A stretch of DNA of 64,000 nt from Methylocapsa sp. S129 (GCF_009765995.1 NZ_LMUI01000048.1:1-64000); one strand, 5' to 3'; counted from the first letter of the stretch, positions 16,475 through 25,351 are shown. Numbers and translations: made by a program. Notes: a model not told the origin generated them from the letters alone.

Positions 16475-17458
16475 TCATGGTTGCAACGAACCTGCGGAGC
16501 TGGACCGCTGGGCCGGTGCGGAAGACAGAGTCTCCCCTGATGCAATGATGCGCGCCAACAGCCATTTCGTGAGGCCGGGGGCCGTGTATTTCGCCACCAT
16601 TCCCGTGGCGAGGAATAGATCGGCGAGCGGCAAGACCTTGTCGCCCAGCACCACCCAGGCCAACGTGATCGTTCGCGTGCCGCTGATCAGGCCAGCCGTC
16701 AGGGCTGCGGCTCTGCCATAGCGCCAGAAGAGGAATGTTCCCGCGAGCTCCGCGCCAAAGAGGAGCGCGTAAGCCAGGAGTACGAACGCCAGACTGGTCT
16801 GCGGCTGCGCGAGCAAATGCGCTTGCATCCCTCTCATGGACCCCATGCCGGCAAGAAACATCGCCAATACCGCAATTCCGGTCATGGCCTCCGGATTTTC
16901 ACCAATGAACGCGCTTGCCAGGCGCTTTGCCGCCACCGACGCCAGGAACGCGCCGCCCACGAGCAAAACGAGTTCAAAGGAGGTCGCGATCGGGTCAATG
17001 TCGAGATGATACCCGCCCAACAGCAACGCGAGGACCGGAATGTAGAATGGCGCCGCCGCCGTCCCCAACACGGTCGCCAGCAGCGCGATCGGAATGTTGA
17101 GCCTGAGGATCGCCGCGAAGGCGACGCAGGCGGGGCTTGCTGGCGCAAGAGCCCAGAACAACAGACCCTGCGAGAGTTCGGGCCCGGGACGCGCGATGAC
17201 GATGATCAGGAAGATGATCGCCGGGACGCCAAACGTCGCCCATAAGACCATCAGGATATTTCGTTTCATATTCGCAACTTCGCCGCCGATCGCCCTGGCG
17301 TCGAACTTCAGGAAGGAGCCGAAAGTGAAGATGAATATGGCGACGGCCAAATAAGGCCTGGCCAATTCCGAAAGCGCGGGAATGCAAAGACCGATCACGA
17401 CGCCGGCGATGACGACCAGCGCGCCATTCTGACCTGCCCACCTGAGCAACCTCTTCAT
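16475..17458 (-). CDS. Bile acid:sodium symporter-family (BASS) transporter
   Basis: A 327-residue membrane protein with about nine to ten helices. ALAPASPACVAFAAILRLNI, the charged break FEAxxx/ENPEAMTG and the late GTRTITLAWVVLGDKVLPLA pattern are BASS/ACR3-like. Members take up or export organic anions (bile acids, pyruvate, pantothenate) with Na+; the substrate cannot be assigned. The start at 17458 is preferred because GGATGGGGGGC lies just upstream; ATG 17476 and a longer frame to 17596 are also open. The C-terminal 20 residues are serine-rich. It stands alone. Confidence 0.75.
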   Translation of the reverse strand: MKRLLRWAGQNGALVVIAGVVIGLCIPALSELARPYLAVAIFIFTFGSFLKFDARAIGGEVANMKRNILMVLWATFGVPAIIFLIIVIARPGPELSQGLLFWALAPASPACVAFAAILRLNIPIALLATVLGTAAAPFYIPVLALLLGGYHLDIDPIATSFELVLLVGGAFLASVAAKRLASAFIGENPEAMTGIAVLAMFLAGMGSMRGMQAHLLAQPQTSLAFVLLAYALLFGAELAGTFLFWRYGRAAALTAGLISGTRTITLAWVVLGDKVLPLADLFLATGMVAKYTAPGLTKWLLARIIASGETLSSAPAQRSSSAGSLQP

Positions 17459-17656
17459 AGCCGCCCCCCATCCCATCGTCTGTCCATCCGTCTCCCCTGG
17501 TTCCTTGGGGAAATCAGCGACCAATCCGCGCGAGACCGATCCCGCGCACCGCCCACGCACGGTGGTTGATTTCCACTTCGGCGTAAATTGGACCAAGGTC
17601 CCGAGACCGTCTCGTTTTTACGGTTTTACGGGGCGCCTTTTTTCATTGGGGGACGC

Positions 17657-17983
17657 ATGACGATTTCCTGCTTTGCCAAGAGCCTTGCGGCCATCTGGAT
17701 GACAGCCGCCTTCGTCGCGCCGGCGACAGCCGGCGAGCCCGCCTGCGTAAGGCGCATGAAAGCCGACGCCGCCATCGCCCATGCGTCCAACGTGGCCGTG
17801 CATGAAAACAACCTAAATGCCGGCGTCATCTCCGACTGGTGTGGGCAGGCTGGCAAAACCATTAATGCGACCGCCGATGAAATTGCGACGGAGAAAAATT
17901 GCAACGTGGGACCCGAGATCATTGCGAACATGGAAACGGCGCTGCAAAAAATGCGGCAGCGAGCGGAGGGCTGTAGTCGCTGA
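17657..17983 (+). CDS. Small secreted Cys-containing protein
   Basis: A 108-residue protein beginning with a signal peptide (MTISCFAKSLAAIWMTAAFV, cleaved near ATA-GE). The mature part has four cysteines (PACVRR, DWCGQ, KNCNV, EGCSR), enough for two disulfides in the periplasm. I do not recognise a family. Start ATG 17657 follows TTGGGGGACGC. It is divergent from the BASS transporter. Confidence 0.65.
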   Translation: MTISCFAKSLAAIWMTAAFVAPATAGEPACVRRMKADAAIAHASNVAVHENNLNAGVISDWCGQAGKTINATADEIATEKNCNVGPEIIANMETALQKMRQRAEGCSR

Positions 17984-18128
17984 CCGCGCTTCTTCCGCCG
18001 CCGATGAGACGCTCTGATTTAGCTGTCGCTTCCAGTCGGCGCGCCGCGAACAAATAATGAAATGCACCATCGCCGTACCCTCGCCTCGCCAGCAGCGGGC
18101 CAAGACCGGGCGCTCGCTTTGGCGTCGT

Positions 18129-18953
18129 TCAGTCAGAGGGCCGCAGCCTTCGAGCAAAGAACGCCAATATCTCATCGCGCGCCTTGACCGTCGGCTGCCC
18201 TGCGGAATCGATCAGATGCTGGGTCACGACGCTGTGGGGGTAGGGCACGTGACGCGCGAAGAACGGTGCAACATCCGTGTTGGCCGCGCTGTCCGGCAGC
18301 GTCCGCCCGTCGAAGCGATGGCCAAGAGCCTGTGCGTAGGCTGCGAAACGCTCGGCCCGGCAAATTTTGTCGCCCTCGAAACGGTAAGCGAGGACGGTGA
18401 GATCGTCCCGATCCAGGCGTTCGCGCACAGCCTTGAGTTCGTCGGGCGCGATTTCCAGTCCTGCGGGCTCCTTGAGCGGCAGCGAGGGTTGCGCGAGCAC
18501 CGGCGCCAGTACGGCCGGCTCCAGCATCATCGTCAGCGCAAAATTGCCGGTGAAGCACATGCCGATCGCGCCGACGCCGGGACCCCCCGATTCCTTGTGC
18601 GCCAAACGCGCAAGCGCCATCAGCCATTGTGTCACCGGGCTGGATGCATTCCCTTGCAGGGCGCGGAACTCCGCACTCATGCAAGCGCGCTGAAAGACCG
18701 CGCCGCCTTCATCGGCCGTTGGCACAGCGCCATCGCGGCCGAACAGCGAGGGCATGTAGACGGTGAATCCCGCATCCCGCACCCATCGTGCGAAGCGGGC
18801 CACGCGCGGGCTGATGCCCGGCATCTCGGTCATAATGATCACGGCTGGTCCGGCGCCAGCCCCATAGACCGTCTTGGCGGCGCCATTGAGCGTCATTTCC
18901 CGGTTACTGAAATCTTCGAGCGGATCGTCCTGCTTGACGCTGCGTGCTGGCAT
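18129..18953 (-). CDS. Dienelactone hydrolase family protein
   Basis: A 274-residue alpha/beta hydrolase of the DLH type: VIIMTEMPGISPRVARFARW near residue 40 and the nucleophile elbow GVGAIGMCFTGNFALTM with Cys in place of Ser (about residue 132). The C-terminal His is probably in RHVPYPHSVV. DLH enzymes open dienelactones in chloroaromatic breakdown, but many relatives have other esters as substrates. It is divergently transcribed from an HxlR regulator 98 bases away, so it is probably the regulator's target. Confidence 0.8.
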   Translation of the reverse strand: MPARSVKQDDPLEDFSNREMTLNGAAKTVYGAGAGPAVIIMTEMPGISPRVARFARWVRDAGFTVYMPSLFGRDGAVPTADEGGAVFQRACMSAEFRALQGNASSPVTQWLMALARLAHKESGGPGVGAIGMCFTGNFALTMMLEPAVLAPVLAQPSLPLKEPAGLEIAPDELKAVRERLDRDDLTVLAYRFEGDKICRAERFAAYAQALGHRFDGRTLPDSAANTDVAPFFARHVPYPHSVVTQHLIDSAGQPTVKARDEILAFFARRLRPSD

Positions 18954-19051
18954 GGCGTTGATCCCCGATGGCGTCGACTCTGAATCCGTGATATGGATGT
19001 AGGGTCTATAAACCCCTGAATCCAGTTTTGCAACTCAGATCGTCTTTGGCC
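18954..19051. promoter_or_regulatory. Divergent promoter region, DLH / HxlR
   Basis: These 98 bases must hold both promoters and the HxlR operator. TTGATCC near the DLH start and the AT-richer segment GATATGGATGTAGGGTC around 18990-19007 are the only notable parts; no perfect palindrome is seen. Confidence 0.4.
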
Positions 19052-19537
19052 ATGACCGACGCACCGCTCGTCCGCCGCTCGCCAGTGCCGGCGTCCCTCT
19101 GCAATCTTGCAAAAAGCTTCGAACTGATCGGCGACAGATGGACATTGCTGATCCTGCGATCGGCGCTCTATGGCCTCCGGCGCTTCGATGATTTCCAGTT
19201 GGACCTCGACATTCCGCGCAGCGTCCTGAGCAACCGCCTCGCCGGGCTGGTCGAGAGCGGCGTGATGGAGCGGCGCGAGTACCGGGAAGACGGTCAGCGC
19301 GCGCGGATCGAATATCCGCTGACGGAGATGGGACGCTCGCTCGGCTTGCCGTTCATCGCCATGACCGCGTGGGGCGATCGCTGGCTGAGCGAGGGCGCGC
19401 CGCCGCCGCTGGCCCTCAAATCGAAGTCATCCGGCCAGACATTGAAGGTCGCGCTCGTCGACGAGCGCGGCAAAGCCGTCAAGGCAAGCGATGTCGAGAC
19501 GGTGATCGCCGCTCGAACTTTGATCGAAGAGAAATGA
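19052..19537 (+). CDS. HxlR-family transcriptional regulator
   Basis: A 161-residue winged-helix protein. CNLAKSFELIGDRWTLLILR is the HxlR core with its conserved Cys and GDRWTLLIL; RSVLSNRLAGLVESGVMERR is the recognition part and wing. Several HxlR regulators sense electrophiles or redox state through that Cys. The C-terminal third (from about residue 115) is longer than in the minimal family. Start ATG 19052 (MTDAPLVRRSP) is preferred over an upstream in-frame start at 19028. It is divergent from the dienelactone hydrolase gene. Confidence 0.85.
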   Translation: MTDAPLVRRSPVPASLCNLAKSFELIGDRWTLLILRSALYGLRRFDDFQLDLDIPRSVLSNRLAGLVESGVMERREYREDGQRARIEYPLTEMGRSLGLPFIAMTAWGDRWLSEGAPPPLALKSKSSGQTLKVALVDERGKAVKASDVETVIAARTLIEEK

Positions 19538-19671
19538 CGGCGCCGTGATTTCAGATGCCGCGCCTCCCGATATGCGCGTAGCGCAGGCCGCCCTTGTTCG
19601 CATTCTGGAGACAATGGGCTGGAGGGCTCGCGGGTAGCCTGCCTTTCCCCATTTGTCATGCCGCAGCAGGT

Positions 19672-19738
19672 TTACGCTGACGGGTAAGTATTTCACCATT
19701 TGACGCGTCATTCCCGCGCAAGGCTGGAGTCGCCGTAA
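19672..19738. repeat. Family A element, internally deleted copy
   Basis: Starts TTACGCTGACGGGTAAGTAT, continues TTTCACCATTTGACGCGTCA and TTCCCGCGCAAGGCTGGA, then jumps to GTCGCCGTAA. The left half matches copy 1 very closely and the middle is missing. Confidence 0.65.
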
Positions 19739-19829
19739 GCCCGTGAACTGTGGGTAGGAACCGATGCGCCGGCGACCGCAGCAAGATCGCCGACGCATCG
19801 TATCAAACAAAGTCGCCTGTCGCCTGCGG

Positions 19830-19994
19830 CTATTTCAGGTTGCCGGAAACTTCGTTGAAGGTCGAATTGAGCTGAGTGCCCAGGGCGGTGAGCGAAACGA
19901 TGATCGCGACGGCGATCAGCGAGGCGATAAGGGCATATTCGATGGCGGTTGCGCCTGACTCATTGGCGACGAACCTCTTGATGGACGCGATCAT
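19830..19994 (-). CDS. Flp/Fap-type pilin
   Basis: A 54-residue frame from ATG 19994 reads MIASIKRFVANESGATAIEY, then ALIASLIAVAIIVSLTALGT and QLNSTFNEVSGNLK. The G-A-T-A-I-E-Y box followed by a hydrophobic helix is the processing and assembly signature of Flp prepilins: cleavage by a CpaA/TadV peptidase falls just after the Gly, and Glu+5 and Tyr+6 are conserved. AGGAGCCAAGAC precedes the start. No cpa/tad genes are present in the window, so this is an orphan copy. Confidence 0.9.
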   Translation of the reverse strand: MIASIKRFVANESGATAIEYALIASLIAVAIIVSLTALGTQLNSTFNEVSGNLK

Positions 19995-20491
19995 TGTCTT
20001 GGCTCCTGATACGGAATGCTCATTCGGTTTCGATAAATCGGCTGACCTCGGGAATGAGTGAGAGAGAATTATGTTTCCCCCATTGCGAAGAGATTACTGC
20101 GAGCGCGCAGAATCGGGACTGTCGAATTCAACTTCCCGTGTAGTTAAGTGCAGTTAAATGGTACGACGCAACGTCAAGCGCCTGATATCCAACGGAATCC
20201 GTAGTCGACTTATAGCCGGCGAGGCTCGTCGGAGCAGCAGATTTGAACAGCGATTGTTCAGGATTGAGCATGCTCCGATCCCCCCATTTTCGCGGGAATT
20301 CGCGACTTTGAAGCGCATGACAATGTCCTCGTCATGCGCTTGGGTCGAGATAGCGTCCGCAACGACGCCATAGGCTTGCAGTTTATTGCGACGCCTCTTG
20401 ACGCCGAAGCGCTATCGGGCGCGCTCGCCATCGCCTGGCGCTCGCCGAACTTGGCGGCGTAAACCACCAGCTTGATTCAAGCGCCAAACGG
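19995..20491. other. Intergenic region between pilin and caspase genes
   Basis: About 500 bases without a clear gene. The first 100 are the likely pilin promoter. At 20316-20342 GCGCATGAC and GTCATGCGC form a 9-base stem. A short plus-strand frame across 20285-20461 (through NVLVMRLGRDSVRNDAIGL and ending in a stop) reads protein-like and could be the tail of a lost gene, but it has no start and no family I recognise. Confidence 0.45.
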
Positions 20492-21319
20492 TCACGGCGT
20501 CCTCGCCTGGGCGAAGGTGAAGTCCGTCTCCTGCGGCGGACGCAGCATGTTGGGGTGTTGCGCGTCGTTGGTGAGCTTGCCCACGCGAAGCCGAAGATAG
20601 GCGTCAAGCGTCGAGACCGTGATCGCGTCGTCGCCGCGCGCGGCCGCCTGTCCTTTCTCGATGCCCTCGACCAATGCGAGAGTGAAAGCTCCGTTCTTCC
20701 ACACGCTGCTCTCCACCGAAGTCTCGTCGCCCTTCGAAGAGGCGAACGTGACAAGGCCGCCGTTCTCGGGCGAGGTGACAGTGTTGACGAGCTTGCTGAC
20801 GTCGACCGGCGAACGCGTCACGGCGCCGCCGGCATGGCAGGTGTCGAGGAACCAGATCACCTTGCCGGGCGCAGTTCTCAGCGCGCGGCTCACATCGTCC
20901 TGCGACAGGCCCTTGCCATGCGCCTGATCCTCGGTCGCGTCCGAAGGCAGGAACCAATACATCAGCTTCTCGTCGGTCAGGCCGTGGCCGGAGAGAAACA
21001 GCACGCTGACGTCTGTTGAACTATGCATCCCGGTTTCGATCTGGAGCTGCGGGTCCTGCAAGGGGCAAACATGGATCGCATTGTCCAGAGACGCACTGGG
21101 AAGTCCATCGATTGGGCCGGCATAGCAGCCCGCGCCGCTCAAGCGTTGCTGAAGCGCGGCGACATCGCCTGAACCGCCGGCCGGATTGGCCGCGTTCTGC
21201 GCCGTCGCCGGCAGCGCTGCGAACAGAGGGGCCAAAATAAGCCAAGCCGCGAGAAGGGTTCGCAAGGCGTCTTCTCCATGAGGCCCAAGCCAACGAGCCG
21301 GACCAAATGAAGTTGCCAT
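20492..21319 (-). CDS. Caspase-like (C14) protein with internal deletion
   Basis: A 275-residue exported protein. Residues 15-41 form a signal peptide. Residues 52-82 (VAALQQRLSGAGCYAGPIDG) look like the start of a peptidoglycan-binding domain. The caspase part starts only at about residue 103: VSVLFLSGHG carries the catalytic His (112) and VIWFLDTCHAGGA the catalytic Cys (161). The first half of the p20 fold, normally about 60-80 residues before the His, is absent. Residues 85-99 (CPLQDPQLQIETGMH) resemble, as I recall it, the opening of the WD40 section in caspase-WD40 fusions. I infer an in-frame deletion joining a PG-binding/WD40 opening to a late caspase segment, so protease activity is doubtful. 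Confidence 0.7.
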   Translation of the reverse strand: MATSFGPARWLGPHGEDALRTLLAAWLILAPLFAALPATAQNAANPAGGSGDVAALQQRLSGAGCYAGPIDGLPSASLDNAIHVCPLQDPQLQIETGMHSSTDVSVLFLSGHGLTDEKLMYWFLPSDATEDQAHGKGLSQDDVSRALRTAPGKVIWFLDTCHAGGAVTRSPVDVSKLVNTVTSPENGGLVTFASSKGDETSVESSVWKNGAFTLALVEGIEKGQAAARGDDAITVSTLDAYLRLRVGKLTNDAQHPNMLRPPQETDFTFAQARTP

Positions 21320-21454
21320 GCGGTCTCAGGCCTGTCGATGGGCGTCGCGTGTGAGACGGCCCATCTACGGCGTGGACACCGTAATTCGCGCTCTGGCGGT
21401 GGAAGCGATCCCTGATCGTCCTAAACTCCGCGATCAACGCACGGGCGCCCAAAC

Positions 21455-22039
21455 ATGAGCAAATCGCTTTGGCTCGATGCCTCCGGGGCCGCTATGTGGG
21501 CGATCGTCGATCGCTATACTGGGCGAGTCGGGTATAAGCGCGGAATCAAAGCGGCGGGGCTAGAGGCCGATCCGCCGTTTATCGATTGCTCCGGCTGGGC
21601 CGCGTTGCTCCTCCGCGCCGGAATGGAGGCGGCCAATCGCCCGCTTGCCGCGGAACGGTTTGGCAGAGATCATGTGGCTGCTATCGACACATGGTCAGAT
21701 CGCATGATCGAGGAACTCGAACGGCGATCCGGCTGGCTTCTGGAAGGCGACGAGATTGCCCTCGACACCCTTCCGCCCTATGCGACGGTCGGTCTGCGAC
21801 AGGGCGGCGGCGCTTGGGCTAATAATCACCCCCGTTCTCGCGGAATCACCCATGTCGTCCAAGTGCTGCGGCGTCTTGCTGACGGAGCGCCGTTCGTCTC
21901 CGAGGCCCAGGGGTGGTGTGAGCCGTATGGTCTGCGATTGATGCCGCTTGCTGATTGGCTCGATGTGACGCGAGCCCACATCAAACGCGGCGAGGCATGG
22001 GCCGTCGACGCCTTTGCGGAGCGGGACGTTCCGGCATAG
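21455..22039 (+). CDS. Putative NlpC/P60-like cysteine peptidase
   Basis: A 194-residue protein. FIDCSGWAALLLRAG near residue 45 matches the (D)CSG-W/F nucleophile helix of NlpC/P60 and related papain-like hydrolases, and RGITHVVQVL near 130 could supply the His. No signal peptide is present, so if active it works in the cytoplasm or leaves by another route. It could instead be a related amidase-like fold; the family call rests on these two motifs only. It is divergent from the caspase gene. Confidence 0.45.
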   Translation: MSKSLWLDASGAAMWAIVDRYTGRVGYKRGIKAAGLEADPPFIDCSGWAALLLRAGMEAANRPLAAERFGRDHVAAIDTWSDRMIEELERRSGWLLEGDEIALDTLPPYATVGLRQGGGAWANNHPRSRGITHVVQVLRRLADGAPFVSEAQGWCEPYGLRLMPLADWLDVTRAHIKRGEAWAVDAFAERDVPA

Positions 22040-22382
22040 CGCAATGCGCCGCAAAGGCGTCCTCCTTGCTGAGGCAAGGCTACGGATTTCATCCTTGCGC
22101 GCCCTTGACGAGAGGCCGGCTGATGGGCGCCGCCGTCAATGGTGGAGATTGGCGCCAGAATCACGCACACCCATGATTGATATCCCTGTCTGGTCATCGT
22201 GTTGCAGCATCTTTGATTTCCCCACGGCGGCCATCACGACAAGGGGTAGGGCGTCTTGCCAAGCTCCAGCCCGTAATCGGCTGTTGCGCCAGACCGGTGC
22301 GGAGGACAGGGTCGCTGACGGCGGCGGCGTCGTCCGGCGCAGGCGAGACGCCGGCGCGACCGGCGCAGTCGCAAATGGGGGA
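22040..22382. other. Intergenic region upstream of TPR gene
   Basis: About 340 bases in which I see no gene or RNA. A frame is open through it into the TPR gene but has no family features. GGGGGA just before 22383-22392 is the likely ribosome-binding site. Confidence 0.5.
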
Positions 22383-23699
22383 ATGTTCGCCATGCTGCGG
22401 GAATTGGCGCTGGTCATGTTATTTTCGGCGGCGCTCGACACGACCGCGGCGCTGGCCGATGCGAAGCAAGACTGCGCAATGTTGAGCGGAGACGCGGCGA
22501 TCCAGGCCTGCGACGAGGCGATCCGTCAGCTTCCGCGCGCCAAGGCGGATTACTATAACCGCGCCATCGAATACGAAAACAAGGGCGATCTCGACCGCGC
22601 CATCGCCGACTATACGAAGGCGATCGCGATCGATCCGAACTACGCCGCCGCCTATTACAACCGCGGTCACGCCTACGACGCCAGGGGCGATTTCGACGGC
22701 GCCATCGCCGACTATACGAAAGCGATCGAGATCGATCCGAAAGACGCCCGTGCCTATTACAACCGCGGTTACGCCTACGACGCCAAGGGCGATTTCGACC
22801 ACGCCATCGCCGACGACACCAAGGCGATCGAGATCGATCCGGAATATGCCGCCGCCTACGACAACCGCGGCGTCGCCCACAGAGCCAAAGGCGATTTCGA
22901 CGGCGCCATCGCCGATGACACGAAAGCGATCGAGATCGATCCGAAAGACCCCCATGCCTATTACAACCGCGGCTACGCCTACGACGCCAAGGGCGATTTC
23001 GACCACGCCATCGCCGACTACACGAAAGCGATTGAGATCGATCCGAAAGACGCCGACGCCTACAACAACCGCGGCGCCGCCCAAACAGCCAAAGGCGATT
23101 TGGACGGCGCCATCGCCGATTACACGAAGGCGATCGAGATCGATCCGAAAGACGCCGCCGCCTACAACAACCGCGGCGTCGCCCACAGAACCAAAGGCGA
23201 TTTCGACCTCGCCATCGCGGACTATACGAAAGCGATCGAGATCAATCCCAAAGACGCCGACGCCTACAACAACCGCGGCGGCGCGCACAATTCCAAGGGC
23301 GATTTCGACGGCGCCATCGCCGACTTCACAACGGCGATCGAGATCGACCCGAAAGACGCCGCCTCCTATAACAACCGCTGCTGGCTGCGCGCCGCCGCCA
23401 ACCGCGATCTGCCGCGCGCCCTCGTCGATTGCGACACCGGCGCCGGACTGGCCCCGAACAACGCCGGCGTTCTCGACACCCGCGGCTTCCTCTATCTGCG
23501 GCTCGGCCGCCTCGACAAGGCCATCGCCGATTACGACGCGGCGTTGAAGATAAATCCGAGGCTGGCGAGCTCCCTGTACGGGCGCGGCCTCGCCAAGCAG
23601 AAGAAAGGCGATCAGGCCGGCGCCGCCGCCGACATCGCCGCCGCCAAGGCTATTCAGGCCGACATCGCCGACGAATATGCGAAATACGGAACGATCTGA
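22383..23699 (+). CDS. Exported TPR protein with near-identical repeat units
   Basis: A 438-residue protein: a signal peptide (MFAMLRELALVMLFSAALDT), a Cys-containing leader with DCAMLSGDAAIQACDEAI, then about ten 34-residue TPR units on the pattern AYYNRGYAYDAKGDFDHAIA-DYTKAIEIDPKDA. Units two to nine differ at only a few residues, and the DNA is a 102-base tandem repeat over roughly 22550-23360. The last two units (from about 23370) are diverged and end the array. It is presumably a periplasmic protein-binding scaffold. The start could be ATG 22383 or 22392. The upstream frame to 22014 is open but not used. Confidence 0.85.
   Translation: MFAMLRELALVMLFSAALDTTAALADAKQDCAMLSGDAAIQACDEAIRQLPRAKADYYNRAIEYENKGDLDRAIADYTKAIAIDPNYAAAYYNRGHAYDARGDFDGAIADYTKAIEIDPKDARAYYNRGYAYDAKGDFDHAIADDTKAIEIDPEYAAAYDNRGVAHRAKGDFDGAIADDTKAIEIDPKDPHAYYNRGYAYDAKGDFDHAIADYTKAIEIDPKDADAYNNRGAAQTAKGDLDGAIADYTKAIEIDPKDAAAYNNRGVAHRTKGDFDLAIADYTKAIEINPKDADAYNNRGGAHNSKGDFDGAIADFTTAIEIDPKDAASYNNRCWLRAAANRDLPRALVDCDTGAGLAPNNAGVLDTRGFLYLRLGRLDKAIADYDAALKINPRLASSLYGRGLAKQKKGDQAGAAADIAAAKAIQADIADEYAKYGTI
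22550..23360 (+). repeat. 102-base tandem repeats encoding TPR units
   Basis: Eight units of 102 bases in phase with the reading frame, each with a stretch like AAAGCGATCGAGATCGATCC. Such arrays change copy number by recombination or replication slippage. Confidence 0.8.
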
Positions 23700-23727
23700 A
23701 AGGCCGCTGGCGCTCCGCAAAGTTGCA

Positions 23728-23764
23728 GCGACAATGCATTCCATGAACCTATGTCGCTTCTGGC
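23728..23764. repeat. Family D repeat, copy 1
   Basis: GCGACAATGCATTCCATGAA then CCTATGTCGCTTCTGGC, matching 28 of 37 bases of copy 2 at 25192-25228 in the same orientation. It lies just upstream of the MFS gene. Confidence 0.5.
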
Positions 23765-23830
23765 TATAAGCGGTTGACAGGGGAAACCGTCTCTTTGATG
23801 GTGCCGCGAGTCATCGAAACAAGGTTGGCC

Positions 23831-25108
23831 ATGGCGCATATCTTCTCCCCCTTGCGCGGCCGGCCTATGGCGTTGCTGTGGAGCGGATTGTCGCTCTCAG
23901 CGATTGGCGATCAACTGTATTCGGTGGCGCTGACCTGGATCGCCGTGGGCGTTCTGGGGGCGAATGCGGGATATCTGACGGCGCTTCAGGCGGGCGTTGT
24001 TCTGCTGGCGGTGCTGGGCATCGGGCGCTGGGCGGATCGGTGGGATTCGCGTTCCAGCATGATCGGCGCGGATCTGTGTCGGGCCGGGGTTCTGCTGGCC
24101 ATCGTCCTGCCGTGGATGGCCACCGGCGTGGTCAGCAGATGGCGCCTGGTTGGAGCCGTCGCGGTGCTGGCGATCGGCCAGTCCGTGTTTCAACCGGCCT
24201 TGCAGACCATTTTGCCGCGACTGATCGAAGACAAGAGGCTGTTGCCCGCGGCCAATGGGCTTCTTGACGCCACGGACCGCAGTGCGCGGCTGCTCGGGCC
24301 CGGCCTGATCGGGTTGCTCGGCGGCATGATTCCGGTGATGCATTTCCTGACGTTGGACGCGGCGAGCTTTCTAGCCTCCGCCGCAGCGGTCGCGCTGATC
24401 GGAAAATGCCGCCCGGCATCTGGGCCGTTTCCGCGCGCGAGGGAGCCCGTACTGGCCAATATTGGCAGAGGCGTGCGGGCGATGCGCGGCCACAAACTGC
24501 TCGGATTCATGCTGCAAGTGAGCGGTTTGCTGAATGGCGCGTGGTACGCCGCATTCTATCTCGCCCTGCCGCTGCTAATAACGCAGCACGGCGTGACCGG
24601 GCCGGGCGGCAGCGGCATCGCAGCCTTCGGGCTGGTGATCTCCGCCTATGGCTGCGCCAATCTGGCGGCCACATTGGTGATCGGCAGCCGCACGATGCCG
24701 GCCCAACCGCAGGCGCAGATGTTCGGCGGTAATCTGCTGTTGGGCTTTGCGATCCTCTTGCTAGCGTTTGCCACCCGACTTCCTGCAGCCTGGATTCTGC
24801 CGGGGCTGATGGCGTCGGCCGCGCTGGGGGCGGCCGGCGGACCGATGAAGGATATTCCGATGGCCGTGCTGCGCCAGACCCGTCTGCATCACGCTGACAT
24901 GGGGGCTGCGACGCGCGCCTATATGGCTGTGACCAATGCCGGCACGCTGGGCGCCATGCTGCTTGTTCCCAGCCTGATCGGCGCCATCGGGGCGCTGGCG
25001 GTGCTGATCGTCTGTGGCGCGCTGTATCTTGTTGTCGGCCTTTCCGGCCTTCGCCTATTCGCCGGTTGGACGGAGACTGAGGCGGAACTACCGGCGCCGC
25101 AGCGTTGA
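23831..25108 (+). CDS. MFS transporter (MFS_3-type)
   Basis: A protein of 425 residues (444 if it starts at ATG 23774) with about 12 helices. LLWSGLSLSAIGDQLYSVAL and the loop RWADRWDSRSSMIGADLCRA are typical of the MFS_3/EntS-like branch of drug and siderophore exporters. MAHIFSPLRGRPMALLW at 23831 is a family-like start. The substrate is unknown. The gene is bracketed by family D repeats at 23728-23764 and 25192-25228 and has no partner gene. Confidence 0.8.
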   Translation: MAHIFSPLRGRPMALLWSGLSLSAIGDQLYSVALTWIAVGVLGANAGYLTALQAGVVLLAVLGIGRWADRWDSRSSMIGADLCRAGVLLAIVLPWMATGVVSRWRLVGAVAVLAIGQSVFQPALQTILPRLIEDKRLLPAANGLLDATDRSARLLGPGLIGLLGGMIPVMHFLTLDAASFLASAAAVALIGKCRPASGPFPRAREPVLANIGRGVRAMRGHKLLGFMLQVSGLLNGAWYAAFYLALPLLITQHGVTGPGGSGIAAFGLVISAYGCANLAATLVIGSRTMPAQPQAQMFGGNLLLGFAILLLAFATRLPAAWILPGLMASAALGAAGGPMKDIPMAVLRQTRLHHADMGAATRAYMAVTNAGTLGAMLLVPSLIGAIGALAVLIVCGALYLVVGLSGLRLFAGWTETEAELPAPQR

Positions 25109-25191
25109 CCTGGGAATCTGTTGCGTGTCGACGTCCGTTACCCCGCGCGATCACGCCGCTCCGTCGAAGCGCCTCGGTCGGGGCAATGACG

Positions 25192-25228
25192 GCGACGGCG
25201 CATTCAATGAGCCTCTGTCGCTTCCAGG
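25192..25228. repeat. Family D repeat, copy 2
   Basis: GCGACGGCGCATTCAATGAG then CCTCTGTCGCTTCCAGG, downstream of the MFS gene and in direct orientation to copy 1. Confidence 0.5.
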
Positions 25229-25262
25229 CGTGGTTCGGCAGACTCCAGATCAATAATGCGCT

Positions 25263-25317
25263 GCCGCCGTAAACCTGTTGTTCGTCACGTGGCCGCGGAC
25301 GCGGCCGATAGAAGGGT
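25263..25317. repeat. Family C repeat, copy 1
   Basis: GCCGCCGTAAACCTGTTGTT begins a 55-base element ending GATAGAAGGGT, similar to copy 2 at 26924-26978, which lies on the far side of the SDR/MarR pair. Confidence 0.5.
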
Positions 25318-25351
25318 GAGCGACGCCGCTCCCATCCCGGGGCCGCGCGCC

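Noticed and set aside
22550-23360. CRISPR-like array
   Set aside because: The repeats are in frame and encode TPR units; there are no constant short repeats with unique spacers.
20492-23699. Caspase plus NlpC-like plus TPR genes as a defence system
   Set aside because: The genes are on different strands, the caspase is deleted, all but one are exported, and no sensor or nuclease is present.
22419-23744. 441-codon minus-strand repeat protein
   Set aside because: Antisense of the TPR array; its repeats only mirror the TPR units.
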